DNA from: Pseudobdellovibrionaceae bacterium
GTDB taxonomy: Bacteria; Bdellovibrionota; Bdellovibrionia; Bdellovibrionales; Bdellovibrionaceae
Direction of reading: 5' to 3'
DNA length: 64,000 bases
NCBI GenBank assembly: GCA_019637955.1
Contig: JAHBUS010000001.1
Span: 186,001-250,000 of the forward strand
The translations under genes were made by a program, and so were the position numbers. Shown here piece by piece: positions 26,326 through 35,262 of this stretch. Every line of letters begins with the position of its first letter. The stretch's first letter is position 1. Below the pieces are notes generated by a model. It did not search any database, was not told the origin of the DNA, and saw nothing but the letters and a program-made list of their open reading frames with translations.

Positions 26326-26573
26326 AGGCCGTCTTTCTGAGAGCCCGAGGGGCGGCTTTTTTCCTTCGAGCCCGTTGGGCGATTGTTCTCATTGAAGGCG
26401 AAGTTGTCCTGAACCTCGGTGCCATCTTTGTGACTGGCCTCATTTTCCAAAGCGACCTTGCCGGTGATGCCCACCCATTCGGGAAAGAACACCATCAGGA
26501 TGACGTAAACGAACGATGCGCCCGCAAAGATCGCAACGATGCCGATGATCATGGCCATGCTTGAATTGTCCAT
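26322..26573 (-). CDS. Small single-span membrane protein
   Basis: 83 residues; CGGAGG precedes ATG 26573. One hydrophobic helix spans about residues 6-32 (A-M-I-I-G-I-V-A-I-F-A-G), and a polar, charged cytoplasmic or periplasmic tail follows with repeated S-G-S/P-S-G-S-Q elements. Stop codons of this gene and the AraC gene overlap by four bases. The function is unknown. Confidence 0.65.
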   Translation of the reverse strand: MDNSSMAMIIGIVAIFAGASFVYVILMVFFPEWVGITGKVALENEASHKDGTEVQDNFAFNENNRPTGSKEKSRPSGSQKDGL

Positions 26574-26656
26574 CTGGGGCCTCCGGGTTTAGATTAACAA
26601 AGAACCAAAGAGAGCGCTAGGGACCGGTTTCCCATAAAATAGCACACAATCCACAT

Positions 26657-27103
26657 TTAAAGGCGCGCCCGTTTCATCGCATCTTCGAAGCGGGCCTCCC
26701 GCGTTTCCACAGGGCGCGCGTCCAAAGCACGCTCGACCAGAGCCCCTTCGTCGACGCTCTCGCCGCAGGCATAAAGGCGAAACAGATCGTAAATTGAATC
26801 GAACGCGGCCGCCACGTCGACCGGAAAGGCAAGACCCCCCGCCCGCAGCGCTGCGATCGGCCCCTCATAGCGCCGCTTCACGGCCGCCGAGTCCCCGCCG
26901 GTGCTCGCGGTGGCGTACGCATCGGGAGGCAAATGCAGATCCAAGGAGTGCGCGGCGCCATCGGTGCCTTGGTATTCAAAGAGCTTGACCGCCTCGGCGT
27001 ACTCACGCCAGCGCGCCAGCGCCTCGCCAACAAGGGCAAACAACACCACCCGCCGCTGCGGAGCTGAAAGGGATCGAAATGAATCTGAGAATGAAGGGTT
27101 CAA
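26657..27103 (-). CDS. Hypothetical soluble protein
   Basis: 148 residues from TTG 27103, justified by AAGGAG five bases upstream. Mostly helical, Ala- and Arg-rich, with no signal peptide. Nothing in it matches a family I know. It stands alone on the minus strand upstream of the small membrane protein at 26573 (83-base gap). Confidence 0.55.
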   Translation of the reverse strand: MNPSFSDSFRSLSAPQRRVVLFALVGEALARWREYAEAVKLFEYQGTDGAAHSLDLHLPPDAYATASTGGDSAAVKRRYEGPIAALRAGGLAFPVDVAAAFDSIYDLFRLYACGESVDEGALVERALDARPVETREARFEDAMKRARL

Positions 27104-27196
27104 GAGGCTCCTTAAATCATGTCAAAAAGCAGAACTTGCATGGTGGACTCTCACGTGGGGCTTCGTAAAATCGAAGGGTCACGTTGGGAGGCGAAC

Positions 27197-27580
27197 ATGG
27201 CGCAAAAACTGATGCCCGCCCTCCTGCTCGCACTGTCCGTGGGCGTGCTGAGTGGATGTAACGGCGGTCCGTTCAAAAAGCAAAAAGAACGTCATCTGGA
27301 ATCAGTGCGGATTGACCAAAATGAAGTCCCCATCACCGCGCAGGACATTCACCTGACGATTGACGAACCTGCCCAGCAACTGAGCTTAAGCTGGCCCGCA
27401 AAAGCCGATGTCAAGGCCGCGCACTACGATGCTCAAGGCGAGTTCAAAAAAGTCTCGACCTCGAATGAACTGCGCATCGCCTGCCCCGCGGGCACGTCGA
27501 TCATGGTCGCCATGATCAGCCCGCAAGACCCGCAGTCGATCGCCTACGCCGAAACGCTCGACTGCCCCGAGAACAATTAG
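27197..27580 (+). CDS. Small lipoprotein
   Basis: 127 residues from ATG 27197 (GGGAGG upstream). The lipobox is V-L-S-G-C-N with Gly at +3, which gives no inner-membrane retention signal, so outer-membrane location is likely. The mature part is one beta-rich domain with two cysteines near the end. No family recognised. It converges with the secreted-protein gene at 27577. Confidence 0.65.
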   Translation: MAQKLMPALLLALSVGVLSGCNGGPFKKQKERHLESVRIDQNEVPITAQDIHLTIDEPAQQLSLSWPAKADVKAAHYDAQGEFKKVSTSNELRIACPAGTSIMVAMISPQDPQSIAYAETLDCPENN

Positions 27581-28032
27581 GGACGAGGACGGAAGAAGTT
27601 GTCTGAAGACGGATCGGTCACCAGATCCGGCTCTTGCAACTTGTTGAGATTCAGATTGCACACGACATTCACCTGAACGTCGCGGCCACTGCCACGCGCC
27701 TGGAGGGTGCCGGGGTAAGTGCCGTTCGAAGCTTCAAAGCGCGCATCGACATTCCCGTGTCCATCGGCGTTTTCACCCGAAAAACGGATGTGATTACCGG
27801 CACGGATCGAGCTCGAAGTCGGCGCGAGGCGGCCGCTTTGATTGACCCCGCCGCCCTTGGCTTCGACGGTGATGTCACCGCGAACGGCGGTGTTGGACGA
27901 GTTCAAGTTGGCGCGGACCGTGAAATTCACGAATCCCATGTAACGACCGCTACACACCACTTGCGACGCCTGGGCACTGACTGCCGAGAGAACGGTTGCC
28001 GTCAAGGCCACCGCGATCATCTTGAAATTCAC
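27577..28032 (-). CDS. Secreted protein of unknown function
   Basis: 151 residues with AAGGAGG upstream of ATG 28032. The signal peptide ends A-Q-A-S. The mature chain has a cysteine near each end (V-V-C-S-G and V-V-C-N-L) and many short Gly/Ser/Asn-rich strands, like the 125-residue protein at 24654. This may be the same loose fold class: a signal peptide plus a single disulfide closing a beta domain. Confidence 0.65.
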   Translation of the reverse strand: MNFKMIAVALTATVLSAVSAQASQVVCSGRYMGFVNFTVRANLNSSNTAVRGDITVEAKGGGVNQSGRLAPTSSSIRAGNHIRFSGENADGHGNVDARFEASNGTYPGTLQARGSGRDVQVNVVCNLNLNKLQEPDLVTDPSSDNFFRPRP

Positions 28033-28155
28033 GAAAACCTCCTTGATGTAAACACGTTACTTTGTATGTCCTCCATGTCAACTCCCTGGACAGTTGCGCG
28101 CGGCCCCGTCCGCGCGGTATGTTCGGGCGCTTGAAAAGCGAAATCGGGAGGTTTC

Positions 28156-28653
28156 ATGAAACGCCATCTGCTGCTTCTGCCATTGACCGTCGCGGTCCTG
28201 ACTCTGGCCGCCTGTTCGGACTCGAACAAAGACAAAAAGAAGGCGACTCCAGAAACTGTCGAGGTGAAACAAGGCTCGGGCGCCGTTTGCCCCATCCCTA
28301 AAAAGGCTTACAGCTGTCAAATCACCGTGAACGACAAAAGCGGCAACGAATCCAAGTTCGACATGGATCTGCGCTCCCTGGAAAACAACAGCCGTCAACA
28401 AATCTTGAGCGTTGAAGGTTTCGAGTACTTGGCCGACGGCCGCATTCATCAGGCCACCAACAGCGAAGGCGTGCAGATCCGCTACGCCGTGAACTGCACC
28501 GCGACGTTTGCCGAACTGGCGGTCAACTCAACAAACTCCTCCAACGCCATGAGACTGCGCATCCTGCCGCAGACCAACCGCGAACTGCAGCTTGAAGTTT
28601 ACGTGCAAAACGCCGACGGAAATTACGCTCAAGGCACCGGCCTCTGCCGGTAA
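28156..28653 (+). CDS. Small lipoprotein
   Basis: 165 residues; GGGAGG before ATG. The lipobox is L-A-A-C19-S-D. A Lys-rich stretch (residues 24-30) precedes a beta-rich domain with disulfide-capable cysteines (V-C-P, S-C-Q, N-C-T, L-C-R at the C-terminus). Ser-Asp after the lipid Cys is ambiguous for sorting. No family recognised. Confidence 0.65.
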   Translation: MKRHLLLLPLTVAVLTLAACSDSNKDKKKATPETVEVKQGSGAVCPIPKKAYSCQITVNDKSGNESKFDMDLRSLENNSRQQILSVEGFEYLADGRIHQATNSEGVQIRYAVNCTATFAELAVNSTNSSNAMRLRILPQTNRELQLEVYVQNADGNYAQGTGLCR

Positions 28654-28752
28654 CGTTCACGAAAAACCACAGATTCCCGAACTGAGACGCGAAAGCCTGT
28701 GTCTTTTTTTCTTTACTCCAGCGTGGCACGGACGCGGGCGTAAAATAAGGGC

Positions 28753-29499
28753 ATGAGACTCGCACTCCTGATCGTCTTTTTGACCGCCGCTGTTCTGGGC
28801 CCCTGGGCCGCCGATGCGCAAAGCAAGGGCTCTCAGAAAACCCAAAGCAAAGAGGGCAGCCGTTGGACTTTGCAAGAATGGCTCGCGCAAAAAGACCGCA
28901 ACATGATGATGGATCTGTGGCTCGGGATGTACGCCCCCTCGCCTTACGAGTTCTTCGTGTCGGGCTCTTATCTCAGCTACGACACCAAAGTTTCGACCCA
29001 ACCCACGCAGAGCGCCGAGACCAGCGACTTGCACGCCGCCGGAAAAGCCTCGGTCGGTGCCTATGCGCTGATCATGGGCCTTCAGGGCGAATACGAAAAC
29101 AACTCTCAAGAGAAATTCAACGATGCCGCCGGCTCGCTCAATTTACGCGTCATTGGAAACGCCGTTCAGGGAACGCACTTGATTCTTCACTATGGCCTAC
29201 GCACCCGAACGATGGAGGGCGCCGAAACCTTGCGCCAACAGTTTGCGGGCGCCGACTTGAATCTTTACCTCACGAAATTGTTCGGCCTGCAAGGCCTTTA
29301 CCGCATCTACCTTCCGACCCATAACGGCGATCTTGGCGACGTCAGCGCCACGCGCGCCGAGGCCGGATTGTTTATCGACTTCGGCCCCTTACGCGTCTTT
29401 GGTAACGGGTTCTCCGAAACCCAGACCAGCGAGAAGAACCAGATCAAGACCCTTGTCGACCGCACGGGCATCCAGAGCGGCTTGCAATTCTTTTTTTAA
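28753..29499 (+). CDS. Secreted, probably outer-membrane beta-barrel protein
   Basis: 248 residues. The signal peptide ends A-D-A-Q-S, followed by a Ser/Lys-rich linker. From residue about 70 there are alternating amphipathic strands (Y-E-F-F-V-S-G-S-Y-L-S-Y, L-I-L-H-Y-G-L-R-T-R, L-F-I-D-F-G-P-L-R-V-F-G) and a terminal L-Q-F-F-F, the C-terminal aromatic signature read by the BAM complex. A barrel of about 10 strands is inferred. No close family recognised. Confidence 0.62.
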   Translation: MRLALLIVFLTAAVLGPWAADAQSKGSQKTQSKEGSRWTLQEWLAQKDRNMMMDLWLGMYAPSPYEFFVSGSYLSYDTKVSTQPTQSAETSDLHAAGKASVGAYALIMGLQGEYENNSQEKFNDAAGSLNLRVIGNAVQGTHLILHYGLRTRTMEGAETLRQQFAGADLNLYLTKLFGLQGLYRIYLPTHNGDLGDVSATRAEAGLFIDFGPLRVFGNGFSETQTSEKNQIKTLVDRTGIQSGLQFFF

Positions 29500-29517
29500 G
29501 CCTCTACGCTTTGAGGG

Positions 29518-30384
29518 ATGAAGCCAAAAGCCGAAAAGATGCACATCGGTCTGATCACGACCGACAAAACCCACGAGAGCGAGCTTAAAAAAACTCTCGA
29601 AGAGATGGGCGGCGGTTACGTGCACACCGGCAAGTCCCTGCTCGAGATGCACCAAAAAATGGGAATGCAAAAGGTCCACTTGATCGTGGCGGTCTCGAGC
29701 GATTCGGACCTGGGCCAAGAGTCGCAGGCCTTGATCAACTTCTTTCGCTCCAAGCGCGAGCATACCAAGACCCCAATCTGCGTGCTCACGCCCAAAGATC
29801 AGATGCTTTTTAAAGTCTTGCTGCTCGATCCACGCGTGCGCTGCTTTCCGCTGAATGGCGGCATGTTTATCCCACTCGTGACCATGCTCCCGCTGGCGCA
29901 GTCGCCCGACTTGGAAACCATTGTCGAGCCGCTCGCCACCGCTTGGGTGCAGCACGAGTTCGAAACTTCGGCGAAAGACAAACTCGGACAGGGATTGAAC
30001 TTCAGCGCCAGCGCCTCGACCGACGATGACGTGCGCGCCGCCTTCATCGCGCAGAGCGCGGGTGAAGTCCGCAGCCATCTGGGCTGGTTCAAGTTTTCGG
30101 TGCGCATCTTGGATGAAAACCAAAGTTCGCTCAGCAAGATCTTAGGCACGGGTTCGCACGACGACCTCGAGCGCATCGGCCAGACGCTGCTCGAACACAT
30201 CATGTTCGATTTTAACGACAAGGTGACCAAAGAGCTGCACACGCGCGGCGCCTTTTTCTATCCCGAGATGGACCAACTGTCCGCACCTGACCGCAAAACG
30301 TTGTATGGCCGTTCAAAAACGACGGGCCTTACGTTCCGCTCCGAGAACATTTCTCTCGTGCTGCAGATCACGCAGTACATTTGA
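29518..30384 (+). CDS. Receiver-like two-domain signalling protein
   Basis: 288 residues from ATG 29518; M8 is an alternative. The first 125 resemble a pseudo-receiver: M-H-I-G-L-I-T-T-D, V-H-L-I-V-A-V-S-S-D-S-D at the phospho-acceptor strand, P-I-C-V-L-T-P-K-D and F-P-L-N-G. The usual Asp and Lys are not clearly placed. The second half is an unrecognised alpha/beta domain ending T-F-R-S-E-N-I-S-L-V-L-Q-I, vaguely like CheC/CheX-type ends. No signal peptide. It starts 18 bases after the barrel gene and ends 15 before the next. Confidence 0.5.
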   Translation: MKPKAEKMHIGLITTDKTHESELKKTLEEMGGGYVHTGKSLLEMHQKMGMQKVHLIVAVSSDSDLGQESQALINFFRSKREHTKTPICVLTPKDQMLFKVLLLDPRVRCFPLNGGMFIPLVTMLPLAQSPDLETIVEPLATAWVQHEFETSAKDKLGQGLNFSASASTDDDVRAAFIAQSAGEVRSHLGWFKFSVRILDENQSSLSKILGTGSHDDLERIGQTLLEHIMFDFNDKVTKELHTRGAFFYPEMDQLSAPDRKTLYGRSKTTGLTFRSENISLVLQITQYI

Positions 30385-30399
30385 CCTGCCGGAGGCTTG

Positions 30400-31332
30400 A
30401 TGCTCCCGCTTCTCATTTCCCTGTTTTTAAGTGTTTCAACCGCGCACGCGGTTGAAAAACCGCCCCTTCTCTTGCGCCCCCTCGAAAAATCCATCTACAA
30501 AGCGGGCGAAAAGATGCAGGTCCGGTGGACCGCGCCCTCCCCCGACGAGCCTCTGAGCGTGGGTCTTTTTTTGGAATCACTCGACGTCCCGCCCTCCGGC
30601 TTCCAAGGACCTCTGATGAAGCGCACGCAGCGTCTGACCTCGGCAGGTCAGTTCACGTGGACGCCCTCAGAGCCTGGTCGCTACCGAATTCGCGCGTTCG
30701 TTTATAAAAACCAAGATCTGCCGCTCGGCCCCGAGCCCCGCGGCGAAAAACTTTTCGACATTTACGAAGCGCTCACCCGCGATTTTGAAGTGACCGCCGA
30801 AATCAGTGCCGAGCAGGCGGCTCGCAAGTTTCGTGCAGCCGCCGTTGACCGCCTGATCCAAGACTTTGAAGTCTACGATTTCGCGGGCGCAGCCATCGCC
30901 GATCGCTATCTCGACATCGCAACACCCGAAAAAGCAGCGGCCGGCCCACCCACGACTTGGTGTTCTCGGATCGAAGCCCGCCTCCCCTTTGCGGGGTCCT
31001 GGCGAGCCTGCCTCCCGCCCTCCGCCGCAACCCCAACACTGTCGGGTGCCGTCACCTTTGCCAAGGGGGTGCCGACCTACAAAGAGGCCCGCCTTCGAGC
31101 CGAGCAACTGCTCGAGTCCAAGCACCCCAAGTCTGAACATCCCTTAACAAATTGGGTTTACAAATCCTTGGCGCGGACAAAAAAGCCACACTGGGGATTT
31201 TTGTTTTACGTGCGAAGCGCGAAAGTCCCGATCTTTGTTCGGGTGTACGAGAAAGGCGCGCCGTCCCTTGAAGAGCTTCCCTTGATTCCGGGCACGACTG
31301 AGACCAGCATTGATATCTGGAGGCACGAATGA
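30400..31332 (+). CDS. Secreted hypothetical protein
   Basis: 310 residues from ATG 30400, four bases after GGAGG. The signal peptide ends A-H-A-V. The first half looks like an Ig-like beta-sandwich (Y-K-A-G-E-K-M-Q-V-R-W-T and W-T-P-S-E-P-G-R-Y-R-I-R). The second half is alpha/beta with two cysteines. Periplasmic location is expected. Its stop overlaps the thiolase start (ATGA), an odd pairing for a fatty-acid enzyme. Confidence 0.6.
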   Translation: MLPLLISLFLSVSTAHAVEKPPLLLRPLEKSIYKAGEKMQVRWTAPSPDEPLSVGLFLESLDVPPSGFQGPLMKRTQRLTSAGQFTWTPSEPGRYRIRAFVYKNQDLPLGPEPRGEKLFDIYEALTRDFEVTAEISAEQAARKFRAAAVDRLIQDFEVYDFAGAAIADRYLDIATPEKAAAGPPTTWCSRIEARLPFAGSWRACLPPSAATPTLSGAVTFAKGVPTYKEARLRAEQLLESKHPKSEHPLTNWVYKSLARTKKPHWGFLFYVRSAKVPIFVRVYEKGAPSLEELPLIPGTTETSIDIWRHE

Positions 31333-32603
31333 AATCACTCAAACCTGTTTATGTTATCGCCGGCAAAAGAACCCCTTTCGCCAAGAGCGGAACCGTTTAC
31401 GCAAAAACCAAAATCAACGATTTGATGGGCCACTCCTTGAACGCGCTCGTCGAGTCGCAAGGTCTGAAAGGCAAGACCGTCGGCGACGTGGCCTTCGGCG
31501 CCGTCATGAACAGCTCTTTGAACTGGCCGATGCCCCGCGAAGTCGTGTTGGGTTCGGGTCTTCACCCCTACACTCCCGCGTATTACATTCAGCGCGCTTG
31601 CGGCACCGGTCTTGAAGCGACTTGGAACTTAGCGCTGAAGATTGGCGCCGGCCAAATCCCCGACGCGATTGCGGGCGGCGTGGACACGAACAGCGATGTT
31701 CCGATCGAAGTGAATCAGGGTTATCGCGACTGGCTCTTAAAGCTGAACGCCGCGCGCACCATGGGTGAACGCTTGGGCCTGTTGGCGCAAGTCCGTCCGT
31801 CGTTTTTGGCGCCCAAGTTTCCGCAAGTCGCCGAGGCCCGAACCGGCATGTCGATGGGTGAACACTGCGAACTGATGGTGAAGGAGTGGAAGATCTCGCG
31901 CGAAGCGCAAGACGAGCTCGCCTACCGCAGCCACAAAAACGGAGCGAAGGCTTACGATGAGGGCTTTTTCAAAGACATGGTTGTTCCCTTCGGCAAGGTC
32001 GATCGCGACGCCACCCTGCGTGGCGACACGACTTTGGAAAAACTCGCCAAACTCAAACCCGCGTTCGACAAATCACCCGCCGGGACCTTGACCGCCGGAA
32101 ACTCAAGCCCGATGACCGACGGCTCCAGCTGCGTTTTGATCGCGGGCGAAGAGTCGATGAAACAAAATCACTGGATGCCGATGGCACGGCTGGTGGATTT
32201 CGAATCGGCGGCGGTCGACTTCGTTCACGGGGACGGTCTCTTGATGGCTCCCACCGTCGCGGTGTCGCGTCTCTTGGACCGCAACAATTTGAAACTGCAA
32301 GATTTTGATTACTACGAGATCCACGAAGCCTTCGCGGGCCAAGTTCTCTGCACGCTCAAAGCGTGGGAGTCGGCGGAGTACTGCAAGAAGTATATGGGAA
32401 AAGCGATGCCCCTCGGCTCGATCGACATCACCAAAATGAATGTCGTCGGCAGCAGCGTCGCGGTCGGCCACCCGTTTTCGGCGACCGGCGCGCGCCTCGT
32501 GATGACTCTGGCGAAACTGCTGACCAAGAAAAAAGGCCGTGGCCTGATTTCGATCTGCACCGCCGGCGGCATGGGCGTTGCCGCCATTCTCGAGTCCGTC
32601 TAA
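31329..32603 (+). CDS. Acetyl-CoA acyltransferase (thiolase)
   Basis: 424 residues. The thiolase active-site set is complete: nucleophile R-A-C91-G-T-G, I-H-E-A-F-A, G-H381-P-F-S-A-T-G-A-R and the second Cys in I-C410-T-A-G-G-M-G. The length and the S-L-N-W-P loop fit the FadI/trifunctional-type rather than short PhaA enzymes. It cleaves or condenses 3-ketoacyl-CoA in the cytoplasm. No fadJ/fadB partner is in the window. It is translationally coupled to the secreted gene upstream. Confidence 0.92.
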   Translation: MKSLKPVYVIAGKRTPFAKSGTVYAKTKINDLMGHSLNALVESQGLKGKTVGDVAFGAVMNSSLNWPMPREVVLGSGLHPYTPAYYIQRACGTGLEATWNLALKIGAGQIPDAIAGGVDTNSDVPIEVNQGYRDWLLKLNAARTMGERLGLLAQVRPSFLAPKFPQVAEARTGMSMGEHCELMVKEWKISREAQDELAYRSHKNGAKAYDEGFFKDMVVPFGKVDRDATLRGDTTLEKLAKLKPAFDKSPAGTLTAGNSSPMTDGSSCVLIAGEESMKQNHWMPMARLVDFESAAVDFVHGDGLLMAPTVAVSRLLDRNNLKLQDFDYYEIHEAFAGQVLCTLKAWESAEYCKKYMGKAMPLGSIDITKMNVVGSSVAVGHPFSATGARLVMTLAKLLTKKKGRGLISICTAGGMGVAAILESV

Positions 32604-32610
32604 TCGCGAA

Positions 32611-33282
32611 TCACTTTTGACGGCACGTCCACTCGTGGACGTAGCCGCCACCGAATTCGTACTTCGCGAACAATCCGCCTTTAGGCTGACCGCACTGAAC
32701 CACGAGATTGATTCGGATCTTTGATCCGACTTGAGTGTACGCGTTGTAGACGTTGAAGCTGCAAGGATCCGGGCACGCCGCGTACAAGCGTTCACCGTCA
32801 CGGTTTTCACCGCGCAGAGCCTGCTCGACGAAGCTTTTCGCGGCCTGCTCACTCGCGAACTCGCCGCGCACCGTTTCGGTGGGACGGCCATCGCAGGTGC
32901 GGTTGTAAGACGGCGCCTTGGGACGCGAGGTCGTCAGCGGACTGACGACATTGACTTGTTCACAAGAACCGCAGCGAGATTGATCCTTTAAGGCTGGCTC
33001 GGCCTCTGCTTTCACCGCGGTCTGAATTTGCATCAGAATTCCTTCGGCCGAAAGAAGGCTTCCCTCTTGGATCTTTGCCAGTCGCTGCGTGCGGATTCCC
33101 GCGGCTGGACAGCTCTGATCTTGCGGTCCATTCTTCGAGTGGTCAGCGACATTGGCTTCGACTCGCTTGAGCCCGGCCTGATACTGGCAGGCGCGATCGC
33201 ATTGTTGTTGTGAAGCTCCTTCGGCGAAACGAACGCCTAAGAGCAGACTCCAAAAGACAAATAAGCTTGTCGTGATTTTCAT
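32611..33282 (-). CDS. Cysteine-rich secreted protein
   Basis: 223 residues from ATG 33282 (GAGGGGG upstream). The signal peptide ends A-E-G-A-S. About eleven cysteines are spread along the chain, including C-D-R-A-C, C-G-S-C and C-P-D-P-C pairs, so an extensive disulfide network is likely. A helical region carries Q-A-A-K-S-F-V-E-Q-A. No family recognised. It converges with the thiolase (7-base gap) and diverges from the M14 peptidase. Confidence 0.65.
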   Translation of the reverse strand: MKITTSLFVFWSLLLGVRFAEGASQQQCDRACQYQAGLKRVEANVADHSKNGPQDQSCPAAGIRTQRLAKIQEGSLLSAEGILMQIQTAVKAEAEPALKDQSRCGSCEQVNVVSPLTTSRPKAPSYNRTCDGRPTETVRGEFASEQAAKSFVEQALRGENRDGERLYAACPDPCSFNVYNAYTQVGSKIRINLVVQCGQPKGGLFAKYEFGGGYVHEWTCRQK

Positions 33283-33465
33283 TTTTGAACCCCCCTCGGT
33301 CAAAAAGTCACTGGCCTTCACTTGTGCGAAAGCAGGGCCATTGGGTTTGAGGCCGAAATGACTCCGAACTTGCGCGAACTCCATTAAACCGCACTTTGGT
33401 CCAGTTTCAACCTGGAACCGGGGCCGTTTTTTGACACACTCAGAGAAGGAGACAAGGCTGACGTC

Positions 33466-34335
33466 ATGCTTGAAACAATATTATCCCTGTTCTTCTTCGC
33501 GTCGGCGCCCACGGCGACCGACAATTACACCGCCATCACCGATACGCTCACCCAAATTGCGAGCCGATACCCCCAGAACAGCCGCGTTTTTCAACTCGGC
33601 ATGTCTGATTCGGGAAAACCGATTCTCGGTTTGCAAGTGGGATCCGGCGGCGTTCCGGTTTTGATCGTCGGCACTCACCACGGTAATGAGTACGGTTCAA
33701 CCGCGGTGGCGATGGGCGCGGCCGAAGCTTTTGCCGCCGACCCTCTTAAGAACCGAACGGTTTTCATCGTCCCGGTGCTCAACGTTTCGGGCTACAACAG
33801 CCGTTCGCGTTTTGAACGCACAAGCCGCGGATCGATCGACCCCAATCGCGACTACCCCGGACCGTGCGCGACCGAAGGGCCTTTTTACTCGAAGGCGACC
33901 AAGGCGCTCGCCGATTTCGTCGCGGTTCAAGGCATTGTGAGCTCGGCAACGCTGCACACCTACTCCCCCGCCGTGCTGTACCCGTGGGGACTTTCGACGC
34001 GTGACATTTCAACGGCTTACGATTCGCTCTTCATCAATTTGGCGAAGTCGGCGGCCGTCGAAAGCCGTTACGACGTGGGAAACTCGAAAGCTCTTTTGTA
34101 CGCCGCCGATGGCACGTTTGAGGACTACGCGTTTTGGAAACATGGCGTGTGGTCTTTGCTTTTCGAAATGGGCTTCTCGCATTCGCCGAATCAAAATGCG
34201 GTGAAAGAAATGATCCAAGTGAACGTTCCGGGCCTCCGCCGGTTTTTAGAAACGGCGCCTGACACCCGCGCCAGCGACCACGAATTCCGCGGCGTCTGCG
34301 ACATGAGTCAGCCCAAACGTCTGCGCCTCGAATAG
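33466..34335 (+). CDS. M14-family zinc carboxypeptidase
   Basis: 289 residues with a short signal-like N-terminus (F-F-F-A-S-A). Zinc ligands: H72-G-N-E75 and H164 in A-T-L-H-T-Y-S-P. Substrate Arg/Asn: D-P-N-R-D-Y-P. General base: Glu234 in L-L-F-E-M-G-F-S. All catalytic positions of the MpaA/zinc carboxypeptidase group are present. Likely trims peptides, possibly peptidoglycan-derived, outside the cytoplasm. The compact length lacks a propeptide. Confidence 0.88.
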   Translation: MLETILSLFFFASAPTATDNYTAITDTLTQIASRYPQNSRVFQLGMSDSGKPILGLQVGSGGVPVLIVGTHHGNEYGSTAVAMGAAEAFAADPLKNRTVFIVPVLNVSGYNSRSRFERTSRGSIDPNRDYPGPCATEGPFYSKATKALADFVAVQGIVSSATLHTYSPAVLYPWGLSTRDISTAYDSLFINLAKSAAVESRYDVGNSKALLYAADGTFEDYAFWKHGVWSLLFEMGFSHSPNQNAVKEMIQVNVPGLRRFLETAPDTRASDHEFRGVCDMSQPKRLRLE

Positions 34336-34487
34336 CCCTCGATTTGAAAACCAGTTGAGTTTACGCCCCGACGCTTGGGGCGTATTTCCCTTCTCCGGCC
34401 CGCCAAACCTCTCTATTTGCAGCTCGTCTTGAATTTTTCGTGTCCGCTTTGTGCATGAGCGGACGTTGAAACAACAAGGAGCTTCGC

Positions 34488-34958
34488 ATGACTAAAAAAA
34501 TCGCCACCCAAGCCAATTTGTCCGAGGAATCGACCCTCTTGAAAGTCGTTCTCGCCGACACGTTCGTGCTTTACATGAAAACTTACGCCGTTCACTGGAA
34601 CTATAAGGGCGCGAAGTTCTTCTCGGTTCACCGCTTGACCGAAGAGCACTACAAAGCCCTCGCCGACGCGATCGATGAGATCGCCGAACGCATCCGCGCG
34701 AAAGGCGATGAAGCCCCCTTCTCGCTCAAAGACATCATGGGATCGGCCGATCTCAATGAGATCAAAGAGAGCGACGTGGGCACCGACCAGGCTCTGCGCG
34801 ATCTCATCAAGAGCCACGAGATGCTGTCTCAGAAAGCCCGCGAGGCTTCGATCGCACTCGATGAAGTCGATGACGTCTACAGCGCCGACATGATGACCCG
34901 CCGGGTGGGCGATCATGACAAGGCGGCGTGGATGCTGAAGAGCTTTCTTCAGCAGTGA
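34488..34958 (+). CDS. dps: Dps-family ferritin-like DNA-protection protein
   Basis: 156 residues, CAAGGAG before ATG. Four-helix ferritin fold with the Dps inter-subunit ferroxidase site: V-H-W-N-Y-K-G (His), then H-Y-K-A-L-A-D-A-I-D-E-I-A-E-R-I-R (His, Asp, Glu). A short Lys-containing N-terminus may touch DNA. It would assemble as a dodecamer storing iron and quenching peroxide. Monocistronic, followed by hairpins at 34977. Confidence 0.93.
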   Translation: MTKKIATQANLSEESTLLKVVLADTFVLYMKTYAVHWNYKGAKFFSVHRLTEEHYKALADAIDEIAERIRAKGDEAPFSLKDIMGSADLNEIKESDVGTDQALRDLIKSHEMLSQKAREASIALDEVDDVYSADMMTRRVGDHDKAAWMLKSFLQQ

Positions 34959-35262
34959 TGATCAAGAGAGCGTTAAGGCCTGACCAAGGCGAGCTTCAGG
35001 GCCGCCTTGGGGCCTATTGCGCTGCTTCAGCAGTGCCTTCATCCTTTCTGTTTCACGGCAACAATTCTATGTTTGAACGCAAGAAAACCTGCTCAGATCC
35101 TCGACATTCCGATGTTGTCAATTCGCCATTCTATACTATTTTAATTTATTTTTAACATTTCGCTTTTTGACTCGGGATGAGAAGCCTCTGCTGTTTCGGA
35201 AAGGCCCAGTCGAAACGATCTTTTGGTGACACCCTCTCGAGAACTTCAGTAGAACAAGAAGA
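34959..35262. other. Intergenic region after dps
   Basis: No gene is supported. Besides the hairpin at 34977-35014 it has a second smaller one, GCGCTGC-TTCA-GCAGTGC, just downstream (about 35020-35037). The remaining 200 bases are AT-rich, suitable for the promoter of the kinase gene at 35263. Confidence 0.4.
34977..35014 (+). terminator. Stem-loop downstream of dps
   Basis: CCAAGGCG (34984-34991) pairs with CGCCTTGG (35003-35010), extended by GGCC/GGCC across a 3-base bulge. It sits 19 bases after the dps stop. No U tract follows, so it may be a processing or stability hairpin. Confidence 0.45.
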
